Shown: in pieces, positions 27,605 to 37,692 of the stretch
How the letters are laid out: each line of letters opens with the position of its first letter
Position numbering within the stretch: the first letter of the stretch is position 1
Assembly (NCBI RefSeq): GCF_002964605.1
Contig: NZ_PQDH01000002.1
Span: 915,090-979,089, forward strand
Origin: Vallitalea okinawensis
GTDB taxonomy: Bacteria > Bacillota > Clostridia > Lachnospirales > PQDH01
Length of the DNA: 64,000 bases
Direction: 5' to 3'
Translations under genes and position numbers: made by a program
Notes under the pieces: generated by a model
Told to the model about the DNA's origin: nothing
Database searches by the model: none
The model's input: the letters and a program-made list of their open reading frames with translations, nothing else

Positions 27605-27700
27605 TTATTGATTTTTCATGGCTATGGTTAGGCAAATACCAAATCCACCCCATAATAATCCCATTGCAATAATAGCAAAGATAATCGCGCTAGTACTCAT
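27605..27700 (-). CDS. metS: MetS-like small subunit of an NSS transporter
   Basis: A 31-residue protein, MSTSAIIFAIIAMGLLWGGF then GICLTIAMKNQ: one membrane helix with the GLLWGGFGI motif typical of MetS small subunits. Its ATG shares one base with the stop codon of the NSS transporter (TAATG), and AAAGGAG lies 10 bases upstream inside that gene. In Corynebacterium MetP needs MetS for methionine uptake; the same partnership is inferred here. Too short for most gene finders. Confidence 0.8.
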   Translation of the reverse strand: MSTSAIIFAIIAMGLLWGGFGICLTIAMKNQ

Positions 27701-29208
27701 TACATCTCAACTCCTTTAGAAATGTTAGCTTCGTAAGTTTGTGATCCCTTAATACTCTTAAAGATAAAGGCTGCAATAGCTGTTACAATAATTGTACCAA
27801 CACCAAATACCATTAACTCTGATACGCCATAACCTTCATAAGGAACTGTTAGGTCAATAAACGTTTTATAAATAAACATAGTACCTAATAAAACAGGTGT
27901 TAAGAATTTAAGTGTAAAATTCCACCAACGCGCTACAGTGAAATCTGATAATCCATTGGCATACTTACGAATTCCTTCAAGGTTAAAGAACCATGCAATA
28001 AAAATAATCTCAAGTAAACCAGCAATAGCAATACAGTAAGTATTGATAAAGTGATCGACGATATCTAGAATGAAGATACCAGCACCTGTTACAAATAATA
28101 ATGATATAGAAAAACCAACTAGAGTGGCTATTGTTAATACTTTCTTACGTGATGCATTAAACTTGTCCGCTGTACCTGCAACAAAAGTCTCCATGATTGA
28201 CATACTGGAACTTACTCCTGCAAAGATCAAGCATAAGAAGAATATGGCTCCAAATGCAGCATTAAAACCTGGTAAAGCATTAATAGCCATAGGGAATACG
28301 ATAAAGGCTAAACCAATACCGCCGGTTGCTACTTCTTCAACTCCTACACCTTGAGATGTAGCCATGAATCCTAGCACACTAAATACAGCTATACCTGCTA
28401 ATAAACTGAATGAACAGTTACCAAAACCAGTAATAAATGCGTTATTAACGATATCTGTTTTCTTAGGTAAATAACTTGAATAAGCCATCATAACACCGAA
28501 ACAAATACTTAATGAGTAGAATATTTGGCCATATGCGTTAATCCACACTTCTGGATCAGCTAAAGCTGAAAAATCAGGTGTGAAGAAATAATCTAAACCA
28601 GCACTTGCACCGGGTAAAGTAATACCTCTTATAACAATAACTAATAAACAAATGATTAACAATGGCATAAAAATCTTATTTGCTTTTTCAATACCGCCTT
28701 TAACTCCAGCCATTAAGATAACATAGTTAATTAGCCATACAAGTACTAAAGGAATTAATACAGCAGAATTAAATCCTCCTAGTTGGAAAGCTCCTTCAGT
28801 AACATTAAGGAATTCCCCAAAGAAGAAAGCTTTTGTATCTGTTCCCCAAGCACCACCTTGTAATGCAAATACAAAATAGTTAAAAGCCCATGCTATAATA
28901 GCAACGTAATAAACCATAATCGCAAATGAAATAATTGTTTGGAACCAACCTAGTGTTTCAAACTTTCTATTAATTTTACCAAAAACACCTGGTGCGGATG
29001 TTTTTGTCTTATGTCCAAGTGAAAACTCTAAAATCAGAATTGGTATACCTGCAGTTAACAGTGCGAATAAATAAGGTATTAAGAATGCTCCTCCACCATT
29101 ACTTGCAGCCACATATGGAAATCTCCATATATTCCCTAAACCGATTGCGGATCCAATTGCGGCTAGAATAAATCCCATCCGTGAACCCCATTGACCTCTT
29201 TCACTCAT
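27700..29208 (-). CDS. metP: Sodium-dependent amino-acid transporter, NSS/SNF family (MetP-like)
   Basis: A 502-residue transporter with about twelve helices. The start GFILAAIGSAIGLGNIWRFPYVAASNGGGAFLIPY contains the unwound TM1 motif that binds sodium and substrate; GVSSSMSIMETFVA is the TM8 sodium-site region. The adjacent metS gene argues for a MetPS-type importer, which takes up methionine or alanine, but substrate cannot be read from sequence. Ribosome binding site AAAGGGG lies 7 bases before ATG. Confidence 0.87.
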   Translation of the reverse strand: MSERGQWGSRMGFILAAIGSAIGLGNIWRFPYVAASNGGGAFLIPYLFALLTAGIPILILEFSLGHKTKTSAPGVFGKINRKFETLGWFQTIISFAIMVYYVAIIAWAFNYFVFALQGGAWGTDTKAFFFGEFLNVTEGAFQLGGFNSAVLIPLVLVWLINYVILMAGVKGGIEKANKIFMPLLIICLLVIVIRGITLPGASAGLDYFFTPDFSALADPEVWINAYGQIFYSLSICFGVMMAYSSYLPKKTDIVNNAFITGFGNCSFSLLAGIAVFSVLGFMATSQGVGVEEVATGGIGLAFIVFPMAINALPGFNAAFGAIFFLCLIFAGVSSSMSIMETFVAGTADKFNASRKKVLTIATLVGFSISLLFVTGAGIFILDIVDHFINTYCIAIAGLLEIIFIAWFFNLEGIRKYANGLSDFTVARWWNFTLKFLTPVLLGTMFIYKTFIDLTVPYEGYGVSELMVFGVGTIIVTAIAAFIFKSIKGSQTYEANISKGVEM

Positions 29209-29238
29209 AAAATTCCCCTTTCATATTTTGATATGAAT

Positions 29239-29281
29239 ATTATATAATGTTGTAAATAGTTTGACAATAACTATTTGTCAA
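29239..29281 (-). promoter_or_regulatory. Promoter with overlapping operator dyad for metPS
   Basis: Minus strand: TTGTCA (29267-29262), 17-base spacer, TATAAT (29244-29239). The -35 lies in a perfect dyad TTGACAA-N7-TTGTCAA (29261-29281), an obvious repressor site. No regulator gene is next to it. Confidence 0.7.
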
Positions 29282-29636
29282 TAAATGTAAACACCTTTAA
29301 GCACATACTCTTTATCTATATATTATCGCTAAACTAAGCAAATAATGCACTTTTAGGATGATTGATGTTATTATACTTTAATAATCTGCTAAATGCAAGT
29401 TGAAAAACCCCCTATTCATCAAGTTTCAAATTTTTATCCTATATCTTTTGATATACAAAGTAATTTATCAAACTAAAGTGCAAAAGCGCTAAAATTTCAT
29501 GCTTCAAATTAGTGTAGAAAAAATTTTCATTCAGGTCAACCAAGTACATTCTATAAATATTTCTTATAACTCCAATATTTTCTACTTAAATTAAAGTATT
29601 TATTCATCATTTACATAAAAAGTAATATGAACTTAG
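29282..29636. other. Gene-free spacer
   Basis: AT-rich sequence between the metPS promoter and the terminator of the protease gene. No RNA gene, repeat or convincing short frame seen. Confidence 0.4.
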
Positions 29637-29663
29637 AAAGAGAGCTCACGAATGAGCCCTCTC
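29637..29663 (-). terminator. Intrinsic terminator of the subtilase gene
   Basis: Minus-strand stem GAGAGGGCTCA/TGAGCTCTC with a small bulge and a CGAA-type loop, followed by TTTC. Confidence 0.7.
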
Positions 29664-29700
29664 AAGCTGTCGACGAAGTCAACGGTATTTTTATTAGTTA

Positions 29701-32700
29701 TCATTTCAAGTCACTAGACTCGTTAGTTTCAATAATGTTAAGAATCACAGTTGCAGCTTCTGCTCTTGTCAATGTATCTTTTGGAGCAAATACACCATTT
29801 CCACGACCTTGTAGAATGCCAATACCAACAACATAATCAATACTCTCTTTCATAGTATCAGAAATGTTCTCAGTATCACTAAAAGTAATAGGCTTTACAG
29901 GATCAATAGGATCAAGTTTAGGTTCGAAGGATTTTCCTGATCGTAAAGCTATAGAGATAATAAACGCCATTTCTTCACGAGTAATGTTTTCATCTGCTTT
30001 TGCTTTGTGGACCTCAGTAATAAATCCTTCATCTAATGCTGCTCGCATATATACTTCATACCAGTCTCCAGTAATATTATCATCTAATTCGATGTCAAGA
30101 GTTACTACAAGCATCTTAATAAATTCTGCGTAAGTGACAGTACCTTCTGGATCAAAGATATTGTTTCCTCTACCACTAACTATTCCAAGTGAGGCAAGCT
30201 TCTCTATTCTATCTTTAGCCCAATGACCTTCCTTAACATCAGTAAAGGAGATTACTTTGACATCTACTTTATTTTCTTTTTCACTTGATGCTGAACTGCT
30301 AGACCCGCTTCCAGAATCATGATCATCATCGTCGTCATTGTCATTATTATTGTTGTTATTGTTGTTATTATTGTTATTGTTGTCGTTATCATCATTACCA
30401 TCATCAGGATCAGTTGGAGTATCGTTATCTTCTTCAAGTGTAACAGTTAGTGTATAACTCCCCTTATTACCTACTTTATCCTCACCGGTAACAGTTATGT
30501 TATTTTCGCCTACCTTTAATGGCACTTTATACTCTTCGAGTTGAACGATAACTACACCATCTTCAGGTGTGTATTCAATATAATTCTTATCAATTGTTTC
30601 GACATGATGATTATTAACCCTTACTTCAAGGAATGCATGGTCTTCAGTGACAGTGGCGTAAACAGTATAATAGTATTGATCATTTTCCTTAACAATTTTA
30701 CCTCTATTTCCGTGAACTCTTACAATAGGGTCTATTGTGTCAAAATATAGCTCATGATCAAATTCAATCGTATTTCCTGCCTTATCTTTTCCTCGTACAC
30801 TGATTGTATTCTTTCCTTCATACCCATCATAAGGTACACTAAACTTCCATACTTCCTCATCAAAATCAAAAGTAGTTTCTACTTTCTTATCATTTATTTT
30901 AACATACTTGAGCGCTGAGTCATCTTTAACATATCCTTCAATCATAACAGATTTATAATCAAATGCATTTAAAAATCCCGGAGATGTTATCTTAATATAT
31001 GGCGGCATACTATCTCCATCAGCAATACCCTTAGGTTCTTCTGTCTCGATCACGGTAACTTGTAAAGGCAAGACAAAATAGTCTTTTCCATCCACATAGC
31101 CTTCTAGATCTTCCATCTCTACTGCTGCAGAGGTTGTCATACTAACTACTGATGAAGATGTTGTATCAGCTTCTAAATCTTCTGTATTAGTAATTGATTC
31201 GTAAAGATCATCATTGGCTATATAGACAACTTGAGTAGTCGTTACACCTACACTCTCAGCTGATATGATTAAAGTTTCTTCATCGATATTAATAATTTCC
31301 TCATCATACCCATCCATTACAAAAGTTCGCTCTTTTTCTCCATCCTGTAGGATATAATTATTTGCATCATCAACAATACCTAACTTAATTGTTACTCCTA
31401 TAGTTTCTTCTTTATTTGAAGACAAATTAAGTACAATATCATCATTGTTTAACATAGCACCTTTTACACCATTTGTCTCAAAATCACCATTGATTAATAA
31501 CCCAGTATCAGTTATAAAATCAACTGATTCATTCCAACTTTGAACGCCTGGAAAAAGTATAATTGGCTGAGAACCTAATTCCTTTTTAACATCTTCCAAA
31601 TTAATAATCGCTGAATCACTTATATATAGGTCTGTAGAACCATCTAATAGATTTTCAGCTAGTAACATGTACGCACGGATACCTCTGCCTTGTTCATTGG
31701 CATCTATGGTAAGTGTATTGTTATCTAATAAAATATTTTCTACTGTTGATTCACTATGGTCAACGTAAACAGGGTAATCATATTCTTGCCATTCTGCACC
31801 TACAAAATCTATTTTTGCGCGAACACGAATATAGTATTGACCATCAGAAACAAGTTCACCATTTACAGTCATATCCCACGCGAACTCATCTTTCAGGATA
31901 TATTGTTCATCATCTGATAATGTAGATTTTCTTGTCCTTCCATCATTACCCAATTCTCTAATTACGTTCTTTTCTTCATCAAGTACTTCAACAATTATCT
32001 CATCTGTATTACGAAGTAACGAAATTACGGGATTTGCAACTTTGTTACTCAACTCATCATCCAAATTACCAATGACGATGTTTTCCATAAGTAAGTTGCC
32101 ATCTATATCTTCACCGAGGAAGAAGTTATTTTGATCTACTAGAACAGCTCCGGTTGGTAAACAAGAAGGTCTTGTTTCCTCTCCATATACTGATGCTTCA
32201 ATAATCGGTGCATCATCCCACTCACCATAAAAGCCCATGAAAGGAATACTTAGTTGAGGTGCAGTATCATTTTGACTATCAAACACAATATAACCATCAA
32301 TAAAAGTACCATTTGGATAAGCATCATTTATTGGTCCACCATAATAAAGCTCTCCTCCTGTAAGGTCAAAACTAACATTTACATCAATACTACCATTAGC
32401 TGGTACTGTAATTTCATCTTCATTTCCATTAAAGGCTATTGGTAACCGTATTATCCCCTCACTTGATGGGTCTGGTAGAGTAATAGCTGTACTATCAGAA
32501 ACATTTAGTCCAATAATTGTACCATCGGAGTTAACTTGACCCGACATATCATAAGTAATATCATTATCTGAGAAATTAGTTAGTGTAACTTTAAAATCAA
32601 CTTGTTCATCGATCTCCCCTAATACGACTTTAGAATCACCTAAGTATTGGTCTGTTATAACCACAGGAGTTGTTATAGCACCATATAAGTCCATAACCCC

Positions 32701-34632
32701 TGCCCCAGCTCTTCTTGGTGATACATATGATTTAAAAAGATCACTATCATCAAGGTCTTCATTTAACATCCCTGCTGAAAGATGAGGTGTAGCTGTACTC
32801 ATCGCTAAATTCTTAGCCATCTGAACTCTATCAAATCCAGTAAGTTCTGGAAACTCTTCATCAACTCTTTGCAATACTAAAGCCATTCCACCTGCTACAT
32901 GTGGAGCAGCCATACTTGTTCCACTATTGGAACCATATGTATTATCATTATAAGTAGAATAAATATTACCACCTGGTGCTGTAATCTCTGGCTTCAAATC
33001 TAGTGTTTGTGGTGGTCCCCATGATGAAAAACTTGACATCTGTCCTGCAGATGGGCTTTCTATATTAAGGTTACCCTCTACAAAACTTAATGTATTTACA
33101 GTTGAATCTTTGAGCTTCAATCCATCGGAGTTCTTAATAAAAGTCGCAGGTATTTTAATATTTTCAAGTCCTCCCATGAACATAAGTTCCTCAAGTCCAT
33201 CTTTATTAAAGATAATAACGGCAACAGCACCATTTGCATAAGCGTTATCAACTTTTTCAGAGAAATAATAATTTCCTCTCTGAATTAATGCCACTTTACC
33301 ATCCACATCTAAACCTTCAAAATCACCAGGTCCGCCAAGACCACAATAAACATACTCATATTCCTCAGTCCCTAATTCTTCTGAAGGTCTGAATGGTCCA
33401 TTAGGAAGATGCTTGATTTCAAGCTCTTCATCACCATTAACTTGCTTAAGCATCCCTGCTCCAGCTAGGTGCGTATTTTCTATTGATGCTACTTGAATAG
33501 AATTAAGTGCAATACCTGGTGCTCCAATCACTGATGTTTCTGGATTGGAAGCATAAGAGTATGGATAACCTTCTGTAAAATCGGAACCAAAGTGCCCAGA
33601 ATTACCTGCTGAAATAGAGCAAACGATACCATTATCTACCGCTCTTTGTACGGCTATCTGTTCAAGATCGGAGCTATCTTGGAAGCCAGCTGATGCACCT
33701 AAAGACATATTAATAACGTCGGCTCCCATAGCTATGGAATCATCTATTGCTGCTATAATAATATCACCATAAGTTGAGGGGTATGCTGGATTATTTGAAA
33801 ATACTTTCATACCAAGAATTTGACATTCTGGAGCGATACCCTTTAATCCATCTGTATCAGCACTATTTGCACCAACAGTACCGCTAACATGCATACCATG
33901 TGCTTCAACATCATATGTATCTTTTATTGTCTCATTATTATCAAAATAGTTATAACCATACGGTACTTTTTCAGTATAATACTCACCTTCTAAACCTTTT
34001 ACCTTGATAATTGACTTTACATCTTTTTTGGTTAGTTTCACATCTGTTTCTTCTGATATTCGCATATCTTGGTGTAAATGATCAATACCTGAATCTATAA
34101 CAGCGACAACCATACCTTCACCATTATATTTTCCATCATAATTAATTAATGTATCTTTATTGATAATTGAACTACTGCTAAACATTTCAGGACGCTGATA
34201 CTCTGTAGCTAAATAAACATTTTTAACGGCTGGCATGTCCTCAATTTTTTTAGCATTTTCAAAGGTTGTTATCGTGCTAAATCCATTGACTACATTAGTA
34301 AAGGATTTCTCCACCACCATACCATTTATTTGTTCTTCTATACTTGCTATAGAACTTTCCTGCTCCAACTTAATAGAATCAATTATGCTCTGATTCTCAT
34401 CGCTATTAATACTTCCTACATTAAACCCCTTGTAGTTAACTGCAGGATCACTATCAAGTTCAACAATTATTCTTACTTCTTCTTGGTCTTGAACACCTAA
34501 TAGATCTTGAACAACTTCTAGTCTAGTTTGATTTTCTGTACTATCACTTTTCCATATTTTCGCAGACGTAGGCAACATGTTAGTTAGAACCAGTGTTACG
34601 ATTAAGAGAAAGCTTAGAAGTTTTTTTCTCAT
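29701..34632 (-). CDS. Giant cell-surface subtilisin-like protease with PA and SLH domains
   Basis: A 1643-residue secreted S8 protease. Order: signal peptide (~1-25); inhibitor I9-like propeptide (~45-145); catalytic domain with Asp180 (AVIDSGIDH), His245 (EAHGMHVSG), oxyanion Asn344 (AGNSG) and Ser573 (SGTSMAAPHVAGG); a PA insert (~395-520); Fn3/C5a-peptidase-like beta domains (~650-1200); two Ig-like repeats with PPYIKITSPG and GKNTISVRGKDKAGN / GENNITVTGEDKVGN; a low-complexity Asp/Asn/Ser linker; and two SLH domains (DVKEGHWAKDRIEKLASLGI; GRGNGVFAPKDTLTRAEAA) for attachment to secondary wall polymer. It resembles lactocepin/C5a-peptidase proteases feeding peptide uptake. ATG 34632 lies 8 bases after AGGAGG. 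Confidence 0.93.
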   Translation of the reverse strand: MRKKLLSFLLIVTLVLTNMLPTSAKIWKSDSTENQTRLEVVQDLLGVQDQEEVRIIVELDSDPAVNYKGFNVGSINSDENQSIIDSIKLEQESSIASIEEQINGMVVEKSFTNVVNGFSTITTFENAKKIEDMPAVKNVYLATEYQRPEMFSSSSIINKDTLINYDGKYNGEGMVVAVIDSGIDHLHQDMRISEETDVKLTKKDVKSIIKVKGLEGEYYTEKVPYGYNYFDNNETIKDTYDVEAHGMHVSGTVGANSADTDGLKGIAPECQILGMKVFSNNPAYPSTYGDIIIAAIDDSIAMGADVINMSLGASAGFQDSSDLEQIAVQRAVDNGIVCSISAGNSGHFGSDFTEGYPYSYASNPETSVIGAPGIALNSIQVASIENTHLAGAGMLKQVNGDEELEIKHLPNGPFRPSEELGTEEYEYVYCGLGGPGDFEGLDVDGKVALIQRGNYYFSEKVDNAYANGAVAVIIFNKDGLEELMFMGGLENIKIPATFIKNSDGLKLKDSTVNTLSFVEGNLNIESPSAGQMSSFSSWGPPQTLDLKPEITAPGGNIYSTYNDNTYGSNSGTSMAAPHVAGGMALVLQRVDEEFPELTGFDRVQMAKNLAMSTATPHLSAGMLNEDLDDSDLFKSYVSPRRAGAGVMDLYGAITTPVVITDQYLGDSKVVLGEIDEQVDFKVTLTNFSDNDITYDMSGQVNSDGTIIGLNVSDSTAITLPDPSSEGIIRLPIAFNGNEDEITVPANGSIDVNVSFDLTGGELYYGGPINDAYPNGTFIDGYIVFDSQNDTAPQLSIPFMGFYGEWDDAPIIEASVYGEETRPSCLPTGAVLVDQNNFFLGEDIDGNLLMENIVIGNLDDELSNKVANPVISLLRNTDEIIVEVLDEEKNVIRELGNDGRTRKSTLSDDEQYILKDEFAWDMTVNGELVSDGQYYIRVRAKIDFVGAEWQEYDYPVYVDHSESTVENILLDNNTLTIDANEQGRGIRAYMLLAENLLDGSTDLYISDSAIINLEDVKKELGSQPIILFPGVQSWNESVDFITDTGLLINGDFETNGVKGAMLNNDDIVLNLSSNKEETIGVTIKLGIVDDANNYILQDGEKERTFVMDGYDEEIINIDEETLIISAESVGVTTTQVVYIANDDLYESITNTEDLEADTTSSSVVSMTTSAAVEMEDLEGYVDGKDYFVLPLQVTVIETEEPKGIADGDSMPPYIKITSPGFLNAFDYKSVMIEGYVKDDSALKYVKINDKKVETTFDFDEEVWKFSVPYDGYEGKNTISVRGKDKAGNTIEFDHELYFDTIDPIVRVHGNRGKIVKENDQYYYTVYATVTEDHAFLEVRVNNHHVETIDKNYIEYTPEDGVVIVQLEEYKVPLKVGENNITVTGEDKVGNKGSYTLTVTLEEDNDTPTDPDDGNDDNDNNNNNNNNNNNNNDNDDDDDHDSGSGSSSSASSEKENKVDVKVISFTDVKEGHWAKDRIEKLASLGIVSGRGNNIFDPEGTVTYAEFIKMLVVTLDIELDDNITGDWYEVYMRAALDEGFITEVHKAKADENITREEMAFIISIALRSGKSFEPKLDPIDPVKPITFSDTENISDTMKESIDYVVGIGILQGRGNGVFAPKDTLTRAEAATVILNIIETNESSDLK
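30341..30394. repeat. Asn/Asp codon microsatellite
   Basis: A run of GTT/ATT triplets on the plus strand encodes about fifteen consecutive Asn residues flanked by Asp in the subtilase linker. Triplet slippage would change linker length but not frame. Confidence 0.85.
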
Positions 34633-34687
34633 CACTTAGACCTCCTATAGTATATTTACAAATTACGTATTGGTAATTTATGGAATC

Positions 34688-34717
34688 ATTATATACCAGA
34701 AGGAAACTAATTGTCAA
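34688..34717 (-). promoter_or_regulatory. Promoter of the subtilase gene
   Basis: Minus strand TTGACA (34717-34712), 18-base spacer, TATAAT (34693-34688). Arms ATTGGTAA (upstream) and TTACCAAT (downstream, near 34668-34675) flank it and may bind a regulator. Confidence 0.6.
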
Positions 34718-34801
34718 TATTTACCAATTTTATTCAAGCAAAAGTAATACACATTACATTATTACTAAATTTTGTAATATTTATTACTTTTGCGCAAAAT
34801 T

Positions 34802-34857
34802 AAAACACATAATCAATGTTTATGGAAAAAATAATTCCTTACATTAATTATGTGTTG
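34802..34857 (-). terminator. Intrinsic terminator of tcdA
   Basis: AACACATAATCAATGT (34804-34819) pairs with ACATTAATTATGTGTT (34841-34856) with one mismatch; T-rich run follows on the minus strand. Confidence 0.75.
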
Positions 34858-34871
34858 CATACATAGTTACA

Positions 34872-35627
34872 TTATCCTTCAAACCCAATTAAATCTTTAA
34901 CTACTTCAGATGATATAATTAGACCAACAACTGAAGGAACAAATGCCACGCTACCTGGTATTTGACGTCTCTCGACACATGTACGGTCTTTATTAGGACA
35001 AATACAGTGTTCTTTGCACCCTCCACCAAGTTCAATTGGCTTCATAGGTTTCTCTTTTGAATAAACGACCTTCAGTTTCTTTATTCCCCGTTTTTTTAAT
35101 TCAGAACGCATTACTTTTGCTAATGGGTCGTATGAGGTCTTATAGATATCTGTTACCTCAAACATGGTTGGATTTAATTTATTACCTGCTCCCATACTGC
35201 TTATAATTGGAATCTGCATATTCTTACAGCGCTGAATTAAGTCTAATTTTGCTGATACCATATCAATGGCATCTATAACGTAATCGTATTCTGCTCTTAA
35301 TAATCGCTCTGCGCTCTCAGCATTATATAATTCTTGATAAGTTTCAACATCAGCTTTAGGATTAATAGATAAAATACGTTCTTTCATCACTTCTACTTTA
35401 GGCTTACCTACAGTCTTACGAGTTGCATGTATTTGTCGATTAATATTGGTTAAACATACCTCATCATCATCAACTAAAATAAATTTTCCAACACCGCTAC
35501 GTGCAAGACCTTCAACAGCATAAGTGCCAACTCCGCCAATACCAAATATAGCAATCGTACTATTTTTCAATTTATTTAAACCTTCTGTTCCTATAAGCAT
35601 TTCTGTCCTAGAAAATGAATGTAGCAT
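34872..35627 (-). CDS. tcdA: tRNA threonylcarbamoyladenosine dehydratase
   Basis: A 251-residue ThiF/MoeB/E1-like enzyme (TcdA, formerly CsdL) that uses ATP to cyclise t6A37 of tRNAs to ct6A. Visible: glycine-rich ATP site IFGIGGVGTYAVEGLARSG near residue 30, DDDEVCLTNINRQIHA, DAIDMVSAKLDLI, SMGAGNKLNPT and PGSVAFVPSVVGLIISSEVVKDL. A Cys-rich insert CKEHCICPNKDRTC near ~205 is seen in many clostridial members. GAGGTGATGACTGA precedes the ATG. Single gene. Confidence 0.93.
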   Translation of the reverse strand: MLHSFSRTEMLIGTEGLNKLKNSTIAIFGIGGVGTYAVEGLARSGVGKFILVDDDEVCLTNINRQIHATRKTVGKPKVEVMKERILSINPKADVETYQELYNAESAERLLRAEYDYVIDAIDMVSAKLDLIQRCKNMQIPIISSMGAGNKLNPTMFEVTDIYKTSYDPLAKVMRSELKKRGIKKLKVVYSKEKPMKPIELGGGCKEHCICPNKDRTCVERRQIPGSVAFVPSVVGLIISSEVVKDLIGFEG

Positions 35628-35859
35628 TCAGTCATCACCTCATTACAATTTTTTCACCACTTCATTATATTATACTCCCTCCTTAAAATCAATGAGGTTT
35701 TATCTCATGGTGTTATGGAAATTAACGGAGCTTATAACTTTTTTATTTACATGGAGGCTGAAATTTAGTATTATTGAATAATGTGCGTTTTTTAACCTTA
35801 TTCAAAGGGTTTTAGCGGAATTTTAAAAGTATTGCATAAGAAAGGCGGATTTTGACTTT

Positions 35860-37017
35860 ATGTCTATAACTCAAACTAATAAATTGATTCAAGAATATGG
35901 ATATGATCAAAAAATGATCAAAGACCTTTTTCCTGAAATGAAAGAGCCCTTTAAACTCAATGATTTTTTAAATAAGATGCCTAAAGCAGAATTGGATCAA
36001 ATAAGACGTAATTTGGATATTAAAGGGGTTAGTCAGTTAAAGAAGGGGGATCTTATTAATGCATTATACCATACCATCGATGAGAAATTGCCACACCTCT
36101 TATCTTATATAGATGATCGACAATATCAGTTTTTATATCAACTTTCAACCAACGCATTTCAAACTATTGATGATTTTGATGATATACCCCTTATCTATTT
36201 TTATCGTCAAACTGGTTTGGTTTATACCTGTACCTATGAGAATAGATTAGTTTATGTTATGCCAGAAGAAATACGTTCAATAATTACCGAACTACCCAAA
36301 ACTGACATTATATCTCGAAATGAGGAATGGGTCAGACTTGCACAAGGTATGCTTTATTACTACGGTGTTCTTGAAGAAGAAAAGCTGATAGAACTTATTG
36401 AAAAAAACAGTAAATACAAAATGGATCGTGAAGCATTTTTGAAGGTGCTTGATATTGCATGTATTATTTATGAGCAAATCATTCGTACAGATTATGGCTT
36501 CTCTTTTTGCACGTTATTGGATCCAGAATTTATACTTACTCAACAAAAGAAATGTTCAAAGGATTATAATTCTGTTAGTTACAAAGAGCTCTATAAAGCT
36601 GGTGAATTAGATTTCATCGAAAACTCCTACCATGTGAAACAGTTATTCTCTTTTTTAATGAGTCACTACGATATCAGCTATGACATGGTCGATGATATTG
36701 TGACTGGATCAATTTTTGATATCAAAAACTTGATACCATTGGATAACATTCTATTATCTTTACAGAGTGCTATACAAATAGATAATCCTGATTTATTGAA
36801 ATCTATTACTTCTCATCTGTATAATATAAAAGACCATACTCCTTTATGGTCTCTGAAGGGTTATTCAGAAAAAGAATACGATTCTGGTTACAGTGTACTT
36901 GTATCCAAAAAAAAATCCAATGTGGTTCAACTTACTAATAAAAAAATTAGCAGAAATGCTCCCTGCCCATGTGGTAGTCAAATTAAATATAAATTTTGTT
37001 GTGGCCAAGAAAAGTAA
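35860..37017 (+). CDS. SEC-C motif protein with Rho-N/SAP-like N-terminal region
   Basis: A 385-residue cytoplasmic protein. Residues ~25-75 (LNDFLNKMPKAELDQIRRNL, then KGVSQLKKGDLINALYHTI) look like a SAP/Rho-N-type helical nucleic-acid binding module. The middle is helical and unassigned. The end, SRNAPCPCGSQIKYKFCCG, is a canonical SEC-C zinc motif, which in SecA binds SecB or ribosomes. Such stand-alone proteins are common in Firmicutes but of unknown function. RBS AAAGGCGG precedes the ATG. Single gene with its own terminator. Confidence 0.72.
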   Translation: MSITQTNKLIQEYGYDQKMIKDLFPEMKEPFKLNDFLNKMPKAELDQIRRNLDIKGVSQLKKGDLINALYHTIDEKLPHLLSYIDDRQYQFLYQLSTNAFQTIDDFDDIPLIYFYRQTGLVYTCTYENRLVYVMPEEIRSIITELPKTDIISRNEEWVRLAQGMLYYYGVLEEEKLIELIEKNSKYKMDREAFLKVLDIACIIYEQIIRTDYGFSFCTLLDPEFILTQQKKCSKDYNSVSYKELYKAGELDFIENSYHVKQLFSFLMSHYDISYDMVDDIVTGSIFDIKNLIPLDNILLSLQSAIQIDNPDLLKSITSHLYNIKDHTPLWSLKGYSEKEYDSGYSVLVSKKKSNVVQLTNKKISRNAPCPCGSQIKYKFCCGQEK

Positions 37018-37020
37018 TGA

Positions 37021-37063
37021 AAAGCACCCCAAAGCTAATATGCAAATGGGGTGCTACTTTTTA
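37021..37063. terminator. Bidirectional intrinsic terminator
   Basis: AGCACCCCA (37023-37031) pairs with TGGGGTGCT (37047-37055), T-run to 37063. Confidence 0.85.
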
Positions 37064-37071
37064 TACTTATT

Positions 37072-37692
37072 TTATAACTCTTTCAAAATGGCTCTAATAG
37101 GAGACCCTTCTAGTCCTTTTAACTTCAAGGGTAATCCAATAAATTCATATATTCCTTCTCTTATATTTTTGAGACGAAGTCCTTCAACTATGGGTATCCC
37201 TGCTCCTAGTATTTGTCGATGAGTAGCATAATCTGATTGGCTACGCTCTATTCCTAATGAATCAATTCCTACTAACATTATTTGCTTCTCTACCAAATAA
37301 TTAGCAGCAGTATGATCTACATAGATAAAATCCATATTAAAGGTATCATCATTGGAGTTCTTTGTTTTCAATAAGATGCGATCACCAGCAACTATATCTT
37401 TATTTATTAAATCCTCTTTAGATATATGATCTTCTATTTGAGTTAAGTCTAGTACCTTACATGGTCCCATACATTTTTCTAATGTTGTCTCATCGATGGT
37501 TGCACCATCCTTTAGCATATGCAAAGGAGCATCCATGTGGGTTCCTGTGTGCAAATCCACTTGTATAGTGCTTTCATAATGCTTACCATTATCATGATTG
37601 GCTCGATTGATAAACTTTGGTTTTTTTTCCTCTTTATTTTTGTATACCATCATTTCCTCTTGAACAGTCATCGATATATCATAAATATTCAT
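37072..37692 (-). CDS. Cyclase-family (KynB-like) metal-dependent hydrolase
   Basis: A 206-residue protein of the putative cyclase family that includes kynurenine formamidase. The metal-binding HTGTHMDAP motif near residue 50 and the later VDHTA and IDSLGIERSQSDYATHRQIL segments match the family. Its ATG overlaps the zwf stop codon (TGATG), so it is translated with zwf, which is unexpected for a formamidase; a role in lactone or carbohydrate-acid handling is conceivable but unproven. No kynurenine-pathway genes are present. Confidence 0.78.
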   Translation of the reverse strand: MNIYDISMTVQEEMMVYKNKEEKKPKFINRANHDNGKHYESTIQVDLHTGTHMDAPLHMLKDGATIDETTLEKCMGPCKVLDLTQIEDHISKEDLINKDIVAGDRILLKTKNSNDDTFNMDFIYVDHTAANYLVEKQIMLVGIDSLGIERSQSDYATHRQILGAGIPIVEGLRLKNIREGIYEFIGLPLKLKGLEGSPIRAILKEL

